Shown piece after piece: positions 33,661-42,430 of a stretch of 64,000 bases of DNA. The DNA comes from Limimaricola variabilis (GTDB taxonomy: Bacteria; Pseudomonadota; Alphaproteobacteria; Rhodobacterales; Rhodobacteraceae), in NCBI RefSeq assembly GCF_014195545.1, contig NZ_JACIBX010000008.1:124001-188000 (forward strand), in the 5' to 3' direction. Position 1 is the first letter of the stretch; the number at the start of each line of letters is the position of its first letter. The notes beneath the pieces are model-generated. The model did not search any database. It saw only the letters and a list, made by a program, of their open reading frames with translations, and had not been told where the DNA came from. The position numbers were made by a program, and so were the translations under genes.

Positions 33661-34059
33661 TCACCTGTAGGCTCCGGACCAATGATGGGCCTGAAGATCG
33701 GCGAGCGGCCGAAACAACAATTCTTTGCCCGGGTTCGTGACCGCGACAAGCACGTCGGTCCCCCAGAACCTCAGGCGCTCCTGACAGATCCCGCAGGGAG
33801 ACAGGATGTTGAAGGAAGCGGTCTCATCCTCGCGAAACAGGCAGAGGCTATGGGTGACCTTCAGATCGCGTTTGTGCGCTTCGAGAAAGGCGCTAAGCTC
33901 CATGCAGACGAACAGGGCGTCGAAATCGGTATCGGGCGCGACGCTGGTGACGATGTCTCCACTTTCGAGGCGCACCGCGGCGGCGCCGCCCCAACCGGTG
34001 GGGTAGCGACGCTTCACCAGATCGACGGCGGCCGCGTATAGCTGCTGCTCAGTGTCCAT
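33661..34059 (-). CDS. Cytidine deaminase-like zinc hydrolase
   Basis: A 132-residue protein of the cytidine deaminase fold. Zinc ligands are visible as Cys52 in CMEL, with catalytic Glu54, and Cys89/Cys92 in PCGICQE. The motif is C-M-E instead of the usual C-A-E or H-A-E. It lacks the strict nucleoside-binding FNV and SAE patterns of housekeeping Cdd, so a blasticidin-S-deaminase-like or other small-molecule deaminase is possible. It stands alone, between the terminator of the coaBC operon and a small-protein gene on the same strand. The substrate cannot be named from the sequence. Confidence 0.75.
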   Translation of the reverse strand: MDTEQQLYAAAVDLVKRRYPTGWGGAAAVRLESGDIVTSVAPDTDFDALFVCMELSAFLEAHKRDLKVTHSLCLFREDETASFNILSPCGICQERLRFWGTDVLVAVTNPGKELLFRPLADLQAHHWSGAYR

Positions 34060-34109
34060 TCCCCTTGCCAGACTAGCGGCGGACAGATCCCGCGCGAAAC
34101 GGTGATGCT

Positions 34110-34361
34110 TCAGGTCGCCTTGCGGTGCGCCTCGGCGGCTTCGGCGATGTGGTGCATCTCGTCGGCCAGCGCGCCTTCGATCGACAGACCCTCGCCGGGC
34201 ACGGCGCCGGGGTCCTCCTCGGCTGCGCTCATATGGCTGCGATCGCGGATATATTCGCGCAGTTCGTCACCTGCCGGGCCCTCGACGGCGGCCACCAGCC
34301 GGGCGATCACCTTGCGTTGGGCCAGGAGACGGCCTTCGAGCGTATCAGGATTTGCGGACAT
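34110..34361 (-). CDS. Small acidic hypothetical protein
   Basis: An 83-residue cytoplasmic protein I do not recognise. I chose the ATG at 34361, because GGAGG lies eight bases upstream. A longer frame to 34481 would overlap the divergent gene. It looks mostly helical (LEGRLLAQRKVIARLVAAVE, then EMHHIAEAAEAHRK), with an acidic middle (SAAEEDPGAVPGEG). The arrangement back to back with the next small gene, 118 bases between starts, suggests shared control. Confidence 0.6.
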   Translation of the reverse strand: MSANPDTLEGRLLAQRKVIARLVAAVEGPAGDELREYIRDRSHMSAAEEDPGAVPGEGLSIEGALADEMHHIAEAAEAHRKAT

Positions 34362-34479
34362 CGGGCGGCCTCCGGTCAAATGCATCTGCAAGTCCAACGT
34401 CAGCAGAGGGCAGGGCGTTCCCGGAACGCCGTCCAGACCGAGGCGTTTTGCGTCCGAGGACGACAACCGGAGAGACATC

Positions 34480-34776
34480 ATGCGACATCACAGGAGGCGC
34501 GGGCCTGCGCTCTTGCCGACGCTGGCTTTGCTGGGCGGCGCGATCTGGCTGGCGCGACGCTACCGCGGCGAGATCCGGGGGATGGCCGAAGCGGGCATGG
34601 ACCGGATGCAGGGCACCTCTCATCATGGCGGCGGCGCGGCCTTCGCCCATGACGAGGGCGGCCCGGTGCGCCAGGCCGGGCGCGAGGAAATGCGCGATCC
34701 GCCGCGGCGCTGGGACCTGCAGGACGAGACCGTGGACGAAAGCTTCCCGGCCTCCGATCCGCCGTCGAGCTACTGA
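34480..34776 (+). CDS. Small single-helix membrane protein with C-terminal ESFPASDPPS motif
   Basis: A 98-residue protein. A basic N-terminus (RHHRRRG) leads into one hydrophobic helix at about residues 9-24 (ALLPTLALLGGAIWLA). A hydrophilic region rich in His, Gly and Arg follows. The C-terminus DETVDESFPASDPPSSY carries a motif I know from many short, uncharacterised bacterial proteins, often stress- or storage-related. GGAG lies eight bases before the ATG. It is divergent from the small acidic protein gene and nearly touches the convergent efflux gene. Function unknown. Confidence 0.65.
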   Translation: MRHHRRRGPALLPTLALLGGAIWLARRYRGEIRGMAEAGMDRMQGTSHHGGGAAFAHDEGGPVRQAGREEMRDPPRRWDLQDETVDESFPASDPPSSY

Positions 34777-34778
34777 AC

Positions 34779-35654
34779 TCAGACCGGATCCTTGTGGATG
34801 ATGACGTCGGCGCCGGGATAGCGTGCGAGGATCGCACGCTTCAGCGCGGCACCGATCGCATGCGCCTCGTGCAGGCTCTGGTCGCCGTCGAGCTCGACAT
34901 GCAGGTTGATGAAGACCCGCCCGCCCGAGCGGCGCGTGCGCAGATCGTGATGGCCACGCACGCCGGGAAAGCCGCGCGCGACCGACTCGATCCCGGCCAC
35001 CGTTTCGGCATCCACTGCCCGATCCATCAGCGCGTCCCAGGCGGCGCGGCCGATCACCAATGCACCACGCGCCATCAGCAGCGCCGCGCCGATGGCGACG
35101 ACAGGGTCGACCCATGAGACGCCGAAGCGGCGCGAGGTCCACAGCGCCACGATCGCCCCCAGCGCCGGGACCAGATCGCCCAGATAGTGCAGCGAATCCG
35201 CTGCCACGACGCGGTTGCCGGTGGCGCGGGCGACGTGGCGCTGCCAGCCGACCAGCGCCACGGTGAGCACGATCGACAGCCCCATCACCGCGATGCCTGC
35301 GCCTTCGCGCACCGGCATCGCGGCAGGCTCGGCCAGGCGATGCGCCGCCGCACCGCCGATCAGCGCTGCCGAGACGAGGATGAACAGGCTCTGGGCCAGC
35401 GCCGCGAGGTCCTCGGCGGCGGTATGGCCGAAGGCGTGGTCGTCATCGGCGGGGCGGGCGGCATAGGCGATTGCCGCGAGCGCGCCGAGCGACATCGCCA
35501 GGTCGAGGGCCGAATCCGCCAAGGTCGCGGCAACCGACAGCGCGCCTGTCTGGAACAGCGCCCAGAGCTTGGCCGCGATCAGCACCAGCGCCACCGCGAC
35601 GGATGCCAGTCCGGCCGAGAGATTCAGCCGCTCTTCCGTACCGCGCGCCGTCAC
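34779..35654 (-). CDS. Cation diffusion facilitator family metal efflux protein (FieF-like)
   Basis: A 291-residue inner-membrane metal/proton antiporter of the CDF family, exporting Zn, Fe or similar divalent ions. Six membrane helices precede a cytoplasmic domain at about residues 205-291. Metal-site signatures are DSALDLAMS in helix 2, HAFGHTAAEDLAAL after it and ADSLHYLGDL in helix 5. The last is H-x3-D, the FieF/Zn-type tetrahedral site. The start is uncertain. I use GTG at 35654, just after the preceding gene's stop. TTG at 35684 would add 10 residues and overlap that gene by 26 bases. Confidence 0.88.
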   Translation of the reverse strand: MTARGTEERLNLSAGLASVAVALVLIAAKLWALFQTGALSVAATLADSALDLAMSLGALAAIAYAARPADDDHAFGHTAAEDLAALAQSLFILVSAALIGGAAAHRLAEPAAMPVREGAGIAVMGLSIVLTVALVGWQRHVARATGNRVVAADSLHYLGDLVPALGAIVALWTSRRFGVSWVDPVVAIGAALLMARGALVIGRAAWDALMDRAVDAETVAGIESVARGFPGVRGHHDLRTRRSGGRVFINLHVELDGDQSLHEAHAIGAALKRAILARYPGADVIIHKDPV

Positions 35655-35658
35655 CGGC

Positions 35659-36288
35659 TCAGTCCAGAAGCTCGTCCGGGGCAACCCCCCAGAGCCGCGA
35701 CTTGGGAGCCCAGCCCTTGTAGCCGCCGGCGCTCAACTCGCACCATTCGGGCCGGCATTCGAGCAGCCGGGCCACCACGCCCCCTTCGATCTGCGCCACG
35801 ACGGTCGCGTTTTCCTGCGGACGGGAGCGCAGATCCAGAAGCTCGGCGTCGACGATCACCGTCCGCACGCCCGACAGCATCGCGTAATGCATCCAGCCGC
35901 CGACCCCTTCGCGGTCGGTGACCCGGCGCCAGTGGCCGTATTCGGCGGTCACCTGCAACGGCATGTCGCGGCGCAGGAACACCCAGTCGATGCGATGCGA
36001 CAGCGAGGGTCCGCGCCGGACATTGCCGCGATCGGTCGAAAGCGAGACGAAGCGCGGCAGCGGCAGGTTGGTTTCGGGGCCGCGGGTCGGCCCTTCGGGG
36101 ATCGCGATCTCGCGCGGCGGCGGCGAGGCGGGGGCTTCGGGAGAGGCCGGGGCCGCCGGGGCAGGGGCGGTTGCGACGCCCAGGCCCTCGGGGCGCGGGC
36201 GGGGTCGGCTGCCCTCCGTGCTCTGTGCCCAAGCCGGTTGCGCCGCGAGGGCCGCGAGCAGCGTCACGATTCGTCCGAAATGCGTCAT
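35659..36288 (-). CDS. Exported SH3-domain (DUF1058-type) protein
   Basis: A 209-residue periplasmic protein. The signal peptide is at residues 1-22 (FGRIVTLLAALAAQPAWAQ). A long Pro/Ala/Glu-rich linker follows to about residue 62. Then come two SH3-like repeats (about 75-205): the first has RGNVRRGPSLSHRIDW and GHWRRVTDREGVGGWMH, the second LLDLRSRPQENATVVAQIE and WCELSAGGYKGWAPKSRLWG. Such SH3 modules bind cell-wall peptides or mediate envelope contacts. I chose the ATG at 36288 because it opens a proper signal peptide and follows AAGG. The longer frame to 36507 gives a non-signal N-terminus. Confidence 0.85.
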   Translation of the reverse strand: MTHFGRIVTLLAALAAQPAWAQSTEGSRPRPRPEGLGVATAPAPAAPASPEAPASPPPREIAIPEGPTRGPETNLPLPRFVSLSTDRGNVRRGPSLSHRIDWVFLRRDMPLQVTAEYGHWRRVTDREGVGGWMHYAMLSGVRTVIVDAELLDLRSRPQENATVVAQIEGGVVARLLECRPEWCELSAGGYKGWAPKSRLWGVAPDELLD

Positions 36289-36557
36289 GTCAGCCTTGTC
36301 CGTCTGGTCCCGATGCCACCGCGCGTCGCGCCCGGCAGGCGCGCGGGGCGCCCGGTTCGGGGACATTGCCATGAAGCCGGAGCCGGGAAAAGTCGCCCCG
36401 CACCGGAGCCGGTTCACGAATGGCGTATCCGTGACACGGCCGACCGGCTTGGGCTCCGCGCGTGAGGAGCAGGCGTCGAATCGGACGCGCGGAACGGGAA
36501 CCGGCACGGCGAAACAGGCGTTAGGCGCGCGATACGGATCAACCCGACGGACCGCAT

Positions 36558-36758
36558 ATGAGATACTGGGCCATCGCCTTCAGCCTGCTCGCGCTGCTCT
36601 CGGCACTCGCCTGCCTGGGCGCCAACACGCATGACACCCTGTCATTCGCGCGGGTGCTCATGGTGGTGTTTGGCGCGCTGGGTGCCTATGCGGCGGCTTC
36701 GCATGCGCTGGCCCGCAACCGTCATCGGCCGCGCCGAGGCGGGCCGATCGAGCTCTGA
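36558..36758 (+). CDS. Small two-helix membrane protein, hypothetical
   Basis: A 66-residue protein with two hydrophobic stretches (about 3-20 and 31-48), a short loop between them and a basic tail (RNRHRPRRGG). There is no clear Shine-Dalgarno before the ATG, so the gene is only moderately supported. In its favour are the clean two-helix topology and the otherwise empty 486-base gap between flanking minus-strand genes. Confidence 0.45.
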   Translation: MRYWAIAFSLLALLSALACLGANTHDTLSFARVLMVVFGALGAYAAASHALARNRHRPRRGGPIEL

Positions 36759-36774
36759 CCGTTCCCCAACGCGA

Positions 36775-37335
36775 TCAGTTGGCGATACGCCGTGTCAGCC
36801 GCTGTCCCGGTAGATCCGCGCCCAGCACCTGCGTGCGCGCATCTCGCGCGAAAGCGGTCAGCAGTTCGCGGTAATATCCGCCCGCCGAGTTCGCCACCGC
36901 GCCGACCAGCGTGCCGGTGCGGCTTTCGGCGGCTTCACCGGCCAGAACCTGGATCGTGTAGCTGGCGCGCAGCGCCCCGGAAGGATCGAGCACCCGCACC
37001 GCGCCCGAAAGCCGCGACTGATCTCGGCCCAGCGCCGTCGAGGTACCGCCCGCGAGGTTGAGGCGCGAAACCTCGACCAGCATCCGCCACTGTCCGCCGC
37101 GTCCCAACCGATCCGCGAATTCGCGCTTGAGCGCGGCTTCGAGATCGGGGGCGATCCGGCTGGTATAGTCGCGTGCCGCGCCACTTTCGAAGCCTGCACC
37201 CATGGCCGTCACCTCGATACCCGCGAGCTGGAGCTCGGACCGGGCGGCACGCGACAGCGGGTTCGGATCCGGCGCGCCGCAGGCGGCAAGGAGTCCGGCA
37301 AGACCGAGGGCGATCAGGTGGCGGCGGTTCGGCAT
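36775..37335 (-). CDS. Hypothetical lipoprotein
   Basis: A 186-residue lipoprotein. The lipobox LLAAC puts the acylated Cys at residue 19, after a short basic start (MPNRRH) and hydrophobic stretch. The mature part resembles YajG-like or LPS-assembly-type small lipoproteins in its mixed alpha/beta pattern, but I cannot name a family. GAAGGAG before the ATG supports the start. It follows panB by 23 bases on the same strand, so it probably shares the panC-panB transcript, although a role in pantothenate synthesis is unlikely. Confidence 0.7.
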   Translation of the reverse strand: MPNRRHLIALGLAGLLAACGAPDPNPLSRAARSELQLAGIEVTAMGAGFESGAARDYTSRIAPDLEAALKREFADRLGRGGQWRMLVEVSRLNLAGGTSTALGRDQSRLSGAVRVLDPSGALRASYTIQVLAGEAAESRTGTLVGAVANSAGGYYRELLTAFARDARTQVLGADLPGQRLTRRIAN

Positions 37336-37358
37336 GTCGGCTCCTTCGGGTTGAGATA

Positions 37359-38171
37359 TCAGCGGTATACCTCATCCTCCGTGGGAAAGGCGCGTGACTT
37401 CACGTCCTCGGCATAGCGTTTCACCGAATCCTCGATCATCGGGCCGAGCTGGCCATAGACCTTCACAAATTTCGGGGTCCAGGGGTTCAGCCCCAGCATG
37501 TCCTCGAGCACGAGGATCTGGCCGTCGCATTCGGCCGATGCCCCGATCCCGATGGTCGGAATGTCGACCGCCTTGGTGATCTTGGCGGCCAGCGGCTCGA
37601 CCATGCCCTCGAGCACGACGGCGAAGGCCCCGGCCTTGGCCACGGCGCGGGCATCCTCGAGATGCGCCTCCCAGGTCTCCTCGTCGCGGCCTTGGGTCTT
37701 GAAGCCGCCCATGACGTGGCTCGACTGCGGCGTCAGGCCGATATGGGCCATCACCGGGATTCCGCGCTCGACGAGAAAGCGGATGGTTTCGGCCATGCGG
37801 GCGCCGCCCTCGAGCTTGACCGCGCCGCACTGGGTCTCCTTCATCACCCGGGCGGCGTTCCGGAAGGCCATGGCGGGGCTTTCCTCGTAGCTGCCGAAGG
37901 GCATGTCGACGACGATCAGCGCCTTCTTGGTGCCGCGCACCACGGCGCGGCCATGCATGATCATCAGGTCGAGCGAAACGCCGACCGTGCTTTCCATGCC
38001 GTGCATCACCATGCCGAGGCTGTCGCCCACGAGGATGAAGTCGGCATGCCGGTCGACGATGGCCGCGGTATGGGCGTGGTAGGAGGTCAGCGAGACGATG
38101 GGCTCGCCGCCCTTGCGGCGGGCGATCTGCGGCACGGTGGTGCGGCGGATCGTCTGGGTCTGGGTGCTCAT
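37359..38171 (-). CDS. panB: 3-methyl-2-oxobutanoate hydroxymethyltransferase
   Basis: PanB transfers a hydroxymethyl group from methylene-tetrahydrofolate to alpha-ketoisovalerate, the first step toward pantothenate and coenzyme A. The 270-residue length is standard. Diagnostic segments are [15 protein letters not shown] near residue 46 (Mg and substrate Asp), [47 protein letters not shown] and [15 protein letters not shown] with the catalytic Glu. The ATG overlaps the panC stop by four bases, so the two are translationally coupled. Confidence 0.96.
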   Translation of the reverse strand: MSTQTQTIRRTTVPQIARRKGGEPIVSLTSYHAHTAAIVDRHADFILVGDSLGMVMHGMESTVGVSLDLMIMHGRAVVRGTKKALIVVDMPFGSYEESPAMAFRNAARVMKETQCGAVKLEGGARMAETIRFLVERGIPVMAHIGLTPQSSHVMGGFKTQGRDEETWEAHLEDARAVAKAGAFAVVLEGMVEPLAAKITKAVDIPTIGIGASAECDGQILVLEDMLGLNPWTPKFVKVYGQLGPMIEDSVKRYAEDVKSRAFPTEDEVYR

Positions 38172-39025
38172 GGGGCGATCTCCCTCTGATCGATCAAGAG
38201 GACCTCGCCGAACTGGGCCGAGATCATGATGGCTGCGGGTTCCGACAGCGGTGTGTCGGCCGATTGCGACAGCGGCGCGAGGTCGTGCGGCCGGGCGATG
38301 TCGAGGCCAGTGAGCCGGGCGCGCGGCTCGTCGGCGATGGTGGCGCGGATCGCCGCCTCGATCTGCGCCGGGCTGCCGCGCTCGATCGCGAGCCGCTCCG
38401 CCCGGTCGAGCGCGCGGTTCAGGACCACCGCGGCGGCGCGGTCCTCGGGCGTCAGCCGGACGTTGCGCGACGACATGGCCAGACCGTCCGCCTCGCGCAT
38501 GGTCGGCACGCCGACGATGTCGATGCCCATATGCAGATCGATGGTCATGCGGCGGATCACCTGCAGCTGCTGGTAATCCTTCTCGCCGAAATAGGCGGCG
38601 TCGGGGCGGGTGATGTTGAACAGCTTGGTGACGACCGTGGCGACGCCCCGGAAATGGCCGGGCCGCACCGCGCCGTGCAGCCGGACGGCAAGGTCGCGGG
38701 TCTCGACGATGGTCTCGTCGCCCTCGGGATAGATCTCCTCGGCGCGCGGGATCAGCACGGCGTCGCAGCCCGCCGCTTCGAGCATCGCGAGATCCGCCTC
38801 CTCGGTGCGGGGATAGGTCTCGAGATCCTTGGGGTCGCCGAACTGAGTCGGGTTGACGAAGATCGTCGCCACCACCCGGTCATGGTCGCGCCGCGCTGCC
38901 GCGATCAGGCTCATATGCCCGGCATGCAGCGCGCCCATCGTGGTCACCAGCCCGACGCTGTGGCCGTCGGCACGAAACGCCGCGACCGCGTCGCGGATGG
39001 CGGCGATGGAGCGGCAGATATGCAT
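38168..39025 (-). CDS. panC: Pantothenate synthetase
   Basis: PanC condenses pantoate and beta-alanine with ATP to make pantothenate. The 285-residue protein has the HIGH-type nucleotide motif [10 protein letters not shown] at about residues 31-40 and [16 protein letters not shown] near 58-73. [15 protein letters not shown] (about 147) contributes to substrate binding, and [17 protein letters not shown] is the KMSKS-equivalent loop. It is the first gene of the panC-panB unit. It probably shares a promoter in the 70-base gap before the lipase-like gene. Confidence 0.96.
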   Translation of the reverse strand: MHICRSIAAIRDAVAAFRADGHSVGLVTTMGALHAGHMSLIAAARRDHDRVVATIFVNPTQFGDPKDLETYPRTEEADLAMLEAAGCDAVLIPRAEEIYPEGDETIVETRDLAVRLHGAVRPGHFRGVATVVTKLFNITRPDAAYFGEKDYQQLQVIRRMTIDLHMGIDIVGVPTMREADGLAMSSRNVRLTPEDRAAAVVLNRALDRAERLAIERGSPAQIEAAIRATIADEPRARLTGLDIARPHDLAPLSQSADTPLSEPAAIMISAQFGEVLLIDQREIAP

Positions 39026-39095
39026 GATGTCCTCCCAGACCCTGCGCGTCTTTTAAGGGCGGGCGGGAGGCTTCACAACCGTTCAGGGCGCGCGT

Positions 39096-39743
39096 TCAGA
39101 CGCTTGGCGGCCATGCCTCGGGAAAGCCCGGGGGCAGGGGGCCTGCCTCGAGCAGCTCGGCATAGCTAGTGATCGAATGCCCTTCCTCGACCTCGACGGC
39201 AGGCGGGCTCAGCCAGTGCACCGAGCCGACATGGCGAAAGCCGAAGAAGCGCGGCGGCAGATGGCACAGCGTGTCGTCGGTGCGGCAGATGTTGAGCACG
39301 AAGCCTTCGCGCCCGAAATGCGCGCGCCCCAGATGGGTGCGCGGGCTGCCGAAGGAGAGGCTCGGCACGCCGAGCGAGGCACCGACGATCTGCGCCGAGG
39401 CGCCGCCCAGCGAATGGCCGATGATGAAGGCGGGCTTCTGCGGCTTGGCGAAGGCGTAGACGATCCGCGCATGTTCGAGGAACCCCGCATGCCAGATCGC
39501 GCCGCTGTCGCCCGCTGCCATGCGGAAGCCATGCGCGTCGGGGGCGCGGTCGTGGATGAAATCGAAGTTGAACTCGAACCAGTCCGAGAACTCGTTGGTG
39601 CCGGCGATGTAGAGGATCCCGCGCTTGAGCATCGCGGCCTGCACCCCCTTGAGATCGATGGTCTCGACCACGTCCGGCCCGTCCAGCCCGCCATCCATCC
39701 TCTCGATGATCCCTGCGGCCTCGCTGACGTCGAGCGTCTTCAT
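39096..39743 (-). CDS. Class 3 lipase-like alpha/beta hydrolase
   Basis: A 215-residue alpha/beta hydrolase resembling fungal-type class 3 lipases. The nucleophile elbow is GHSLGGASA. RGILYIAGTNEFSDWFEFN earlier in the protein corresponds to the lipase strand with FRGT-type oxyanion residue, and FGSPRTHLG follows the elbow. A late His in GHSITSYAELL is a good catalytic candidate. There is no signal peptide, so it is probably cytoplasmic, and the true substrate is unknown. I chose the ATG at 39743, with GGAGGACCGCC before it. It is divergent from the large flavoprotein gene. Confidence 0.8.
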   Translation of the reverse strand: MKTLDVSEAAGIIERMDGGLDGPDVVETIDLKGVQAAMLKRGILYIAGTNEFSDWFEFNFDFIHDRAPDAHGFRMAAGDSGAIWHAGFLEHARIVYAFAKPQKPAFIIGHSLGGASAQIVGASLGVPSLSFGSPRTHLGRAHFGREGFVLNICRTDDTLCHLPPRFFGFRHVGSVHWLSPPAVEVEEGHSITSYAELLEAGPLPPGFPEAWPPSV

Positions 39744-39904
39744 GGCGGTCCTCCCTCCGGGTCCGACCATTCAGGCCGCGCGGCCCCTGCCTGTCCAGTC
39801 CCGGGCGCGGCTTGTCGCATTCGGCGCGCGAGATGTCGCCCGGCTCCGCGCTTTCGCGGCCAATCGCGCGATGGTGCGGGCAAGGCCAGTCCGGAGTGCG
39901 CGCG

Positions 39905-42403
39905 ATGAAGACCCATGTGAAAGCCCTTGTCGTCGGCGGCGGCGCCATCGGCACCTCGATCGCCTATCACCTTGCCAAGGCAGGCTGGCAGGATGTGATG
40001 CTGCTTGAGCGCGACGAACTGACATCGGGCTCGACATGGCACGCGGCCGGTCTCCTACCCTATTTCAACATGTCCTACGCGACCACCTGGATCCACGACC
40101 ACTCGATCAAGCTCTACAAGACGTTGGAAGAAGAGACCGGGCTCGACGCCGGCTTCTTCGTCGTGGGCAACCTGCGCATGGCGCAGTCGAAGGCGCGCAT
40201 GGACGAATACATGCTCTATGCCTCGACGGCAGAGACGGTCGGCGTGCCGTTCGAATGGATGACGCCCGCGCAGATCAAGGAGCGCTGGCCGCTGGTCCGG
40301 ACCGAGGATCTCGAAGGCGCGATCTACCACCCCACCGACGGCTACATAAACCCTGCCGACGTCACCATGGCGATGGCCAAGGGTGCCCGGCAAAGGGGCG
40401 TCACGATCGAGCGCAAATGGCAGGTCGACGGCTACGAGTGGACCGGCTCGGAATGGCGCGTAACCGTCACCAAGATGGTCGAGAAGGGCGGCAACCTCGT
40501 CCCCTCGGACGAGCAACAGGTCATCACCGCGGAGCATGTCGTCACCGCCACCGGCAACCACGCGCAGCGCACCGCGCGGCTTTTGGGCCTCAAGATCCCC
40601 GCGATCCCGGTTGAACACCAGTTCATCGTCACCGAGCCCGACCCGGCACTGGTCGAATGGCGCAAAACCAACGAGCAGCACCCGGTTCTGCGCGACGCCG
40701 ACGCCAAGTGGTACGTGCGCGAAGAGCGCGGCGGCTGGATCCTCGGGCCCTACGAGCGCGGCGCGCCTGCGCGCTTCCCCTATGGCGTGCCCGACAGCTT
40801 CCGCGCCGACCTGTTCCCGCTCGATCTCGACCGGATCGAGGAAGAATACATGTCGATGATCCACCGCATCCCGTCCTCGGAGACGGTGGGGCTCAAGGAC
40901 GATTTCAACGGCCCGATCTGCTACACGCCCGACGGCAACCCGCTGATCGGCCCGGCGCCGGGGCTGCGCAACATGTGGCTGGCCGAGGGTTTCTCCTTCG
41001 GCATCACCGCCGCCGGCGGGGCGGGGCATTACCTCGCGCAGCTGATGGTGGAGGGCGAGGCCGAGATCGACATGGCGAGCCTCGACCCCAAGCGGTTCGG
41101 CTCGTGGATGACCACCGACTACGCCGTGGCCAAGAACGAGGAGGCCTACGAGCACGTCTACATTCTGCACCACCCCGACGAGGAGCGCCCGGCGGCGCGG
41201 CCGCTGCGCACGTCGCCTGCCTATGACCGGCAGAAGGAGAAGGGCGCGCAGTTCGGGCAGGTGAACGGCTGGGAGCGGCCGAACTACTACGGGCCGGTGG
41301 GCGCGCCGGAGGGCTTCGACCACGACGCCCGCTCGTTCCGGCGCGGCGGCTGGTGGGAATACGCCGCCGCAGAGGCCAAGGCGATCCGCGAGGGCGTCGG
41401 CCTGATCGACGCCACCGCTTTTGCCAAGCACGAGGTGAAGGGGCCGGGCGCGGCGGCCTTCCTCGACTGGTTCACCACCAACAAGCTGCCCAAGGTGGGG
41501 CGCATCAACCTCACCTACGCGCTGACCGATGCCGGCACCACGCGCACCGAATACACCATCGTGCGGCTGGCCGAAGACCGGTTCTATCTCGTTTCGGCAG
41601 GGGCCTGGAGCGCCTATGACGGCGATTTCCTGAGAAAGGCGGTCGAGGACAAGGAGGCCGAGTTCGGCCGGATCGATGTGCAGGACGTCACCACCCAATG
41701 GGGCGTCTTCGCCATCGCCGGGCCGCGCTCGCGCGAGGTGCTGAACCGGCTGGTGCGCGATGCCGACCCGGCGACGGTGCTGTCGAACAAGCGCTTCCCG
41801 TGGCTGTCGCACCGCGAGATCGAGCTGGGCATGGTGCCGGTCCGGGCGCTGCGCGTGGCATATACCGGCGAGCTGGGCTGGGAGCTGCATCACCCGATCG
41901 AGATGCAGAACCACCTGTGGGACAAGCTCATGGAAGCGGGCGCGGCCTCAGGCATGAAGCTCGTGGGTGCGCGGGCGCAGAACTGGCTGCGGCAGGAGAA
42001 GTCCTATCGCGCCTTCGGCACCGAGCTGGGCAGGGATGCGACGCCGCTCGAGGCCGGACTCGACCGTTTCGTCGACCTCTCCAAGGACTTCCACGGCAAG
42101 GCGGCGATGGAGGCGCTGGGCACCCGCTCGAAATGCGTGACGCTGCTGATAGACGGACCGGCGGACGCCGATCCGTGGGGCCGCGAGGCGCTCTATGCGG
42201 GTGGCGAGAAGGTCGGGCGGCTGACCTCCGGCGGCTGGTCGGCGGCCTTCGGCAAATCCATCGGCATGGGCTACGTGCGCCCCGATCTCGCCGCGCCCGG
42301 CACGAAGCTCAAGGTCCGGATGTTCCGCGAGCTGTGGGACGCCGAGGTAACCGAGGACAGCCCCTACGATCCGACCAACGCGACGATCCGGGCCGACGGC
42401 TGA
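39905..42403 (+). CDS. Dimethylglycine/sarcosine dehydrogenase-like flavoprotein fused to a GcvT domain
   Basis: An 832-residue two-part enzyme that oxidatively demethylates an N-methyl amine. The N-terminal FAD-dependent DAO domain (about 1-390) has the dinucleotide loop VVGGGAIGTSIAYHLAKAGW, the flavin-linking-type segment GSTWHAAG and the C-terminal NPLIGPAPGLRNMWLAEGFS. The C-terminal aminomethyltransferase (GcvT and GcvT_C) domains (about 440-830) would hand the released formaldehyde to tetrahydrofolate. RVAYTGELGWELHHP and KSIGMGYVRPDLAAPGT are typical. Exact substrate (dimethylglycine, sarcosine or other) is not determinable. The ATG at 39905 starts the Rossmann fold directly. Confidence 0.88.
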   Translation: MKTHVKALVVGGGAIGTSIAYHLAKAGWQDVMLLERDELTSGSTWHAAGLLPYFNMSYATTWIHDHSIKLYKTLEEETGLDAGFFVVGNLRMAQSKARMDEYMLYASTAETVGVPFEWMTPAQIKERWPLVRTEDLEGAIYHPTDGYINPADVTMAMAKGARQRGVTIERKWQVDGYEWTGSEWRVTVTKMVEKGGNLVPSDEQQVITAEHVVTATGNHAQRTARLLGLKIPAIPVEHQFIVTEPDPALVEWRKTNEQHPVLRDADAKWYVREERGGWILGPYERGAPARFPYGVPDSFRADLFPLDLDRIEEEYMSMIHRIPSSETVGLKDDFNGPICYTPDGNPLIGPAPGLRNMWLAEGFSFGITAAGGAGHYLAQLMVEGEAEIDMASLDPKRFGSWMTTDYAVAKNEEAYEHVYILHHPDEERPAARPLRTSPAYDRQKEKGAQFGQVNGWERPNYYGPVGAPEGFDHDARSFRRGGWWEYAAAEAKAIREGVGLIDATAFAKHEVKGPGAAAFLDWFTTNKLPKVGRINLTYALTDAGTTRTEYTIVRLAEDRFYLVSAGAWSAYDGDFLRKAVEDKEAEFGRIDVQDVTTQWGVFAIAGPRSREVLNRLVRDADPATVLSNKRFPWLSHREIELGMVPVRALRVAYTGELGWELHHPIEMQNHLWDKLMEAGAASGMKLVGARAQNWLRQEKSYRAFGTELGRDATPLEAGLDRFVDLSKDFHGKAAMEALGTRSKCVTLLIDGPADADPWGREALYAGGEKVGRLTSGGWSAAFGKSIGMGYVRPDLAAPGTKLKVRMFRELWDAEVTEDSPYDPTNATIRADG

Positions 42404-42430
42404 AAAGGGAAGGGGCGGCGTCAGCCGCCC
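42404..42430 (-). terminator. Terminator of the VOC gene with the stop codon in the loop
   Basis: GGGCGGC (42413-42419) and GCCGCCC (42424-42430) form a perfect 7-bp stem with a four-base loop. On the minus strand the loop includes the TGA stop of the VOC gene, and the stem is followed by CTTCCCTTTT. It lies at the junction with the convergent flavoprotein gene and may slow polymerase from both sides. Confidence 0.65.
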
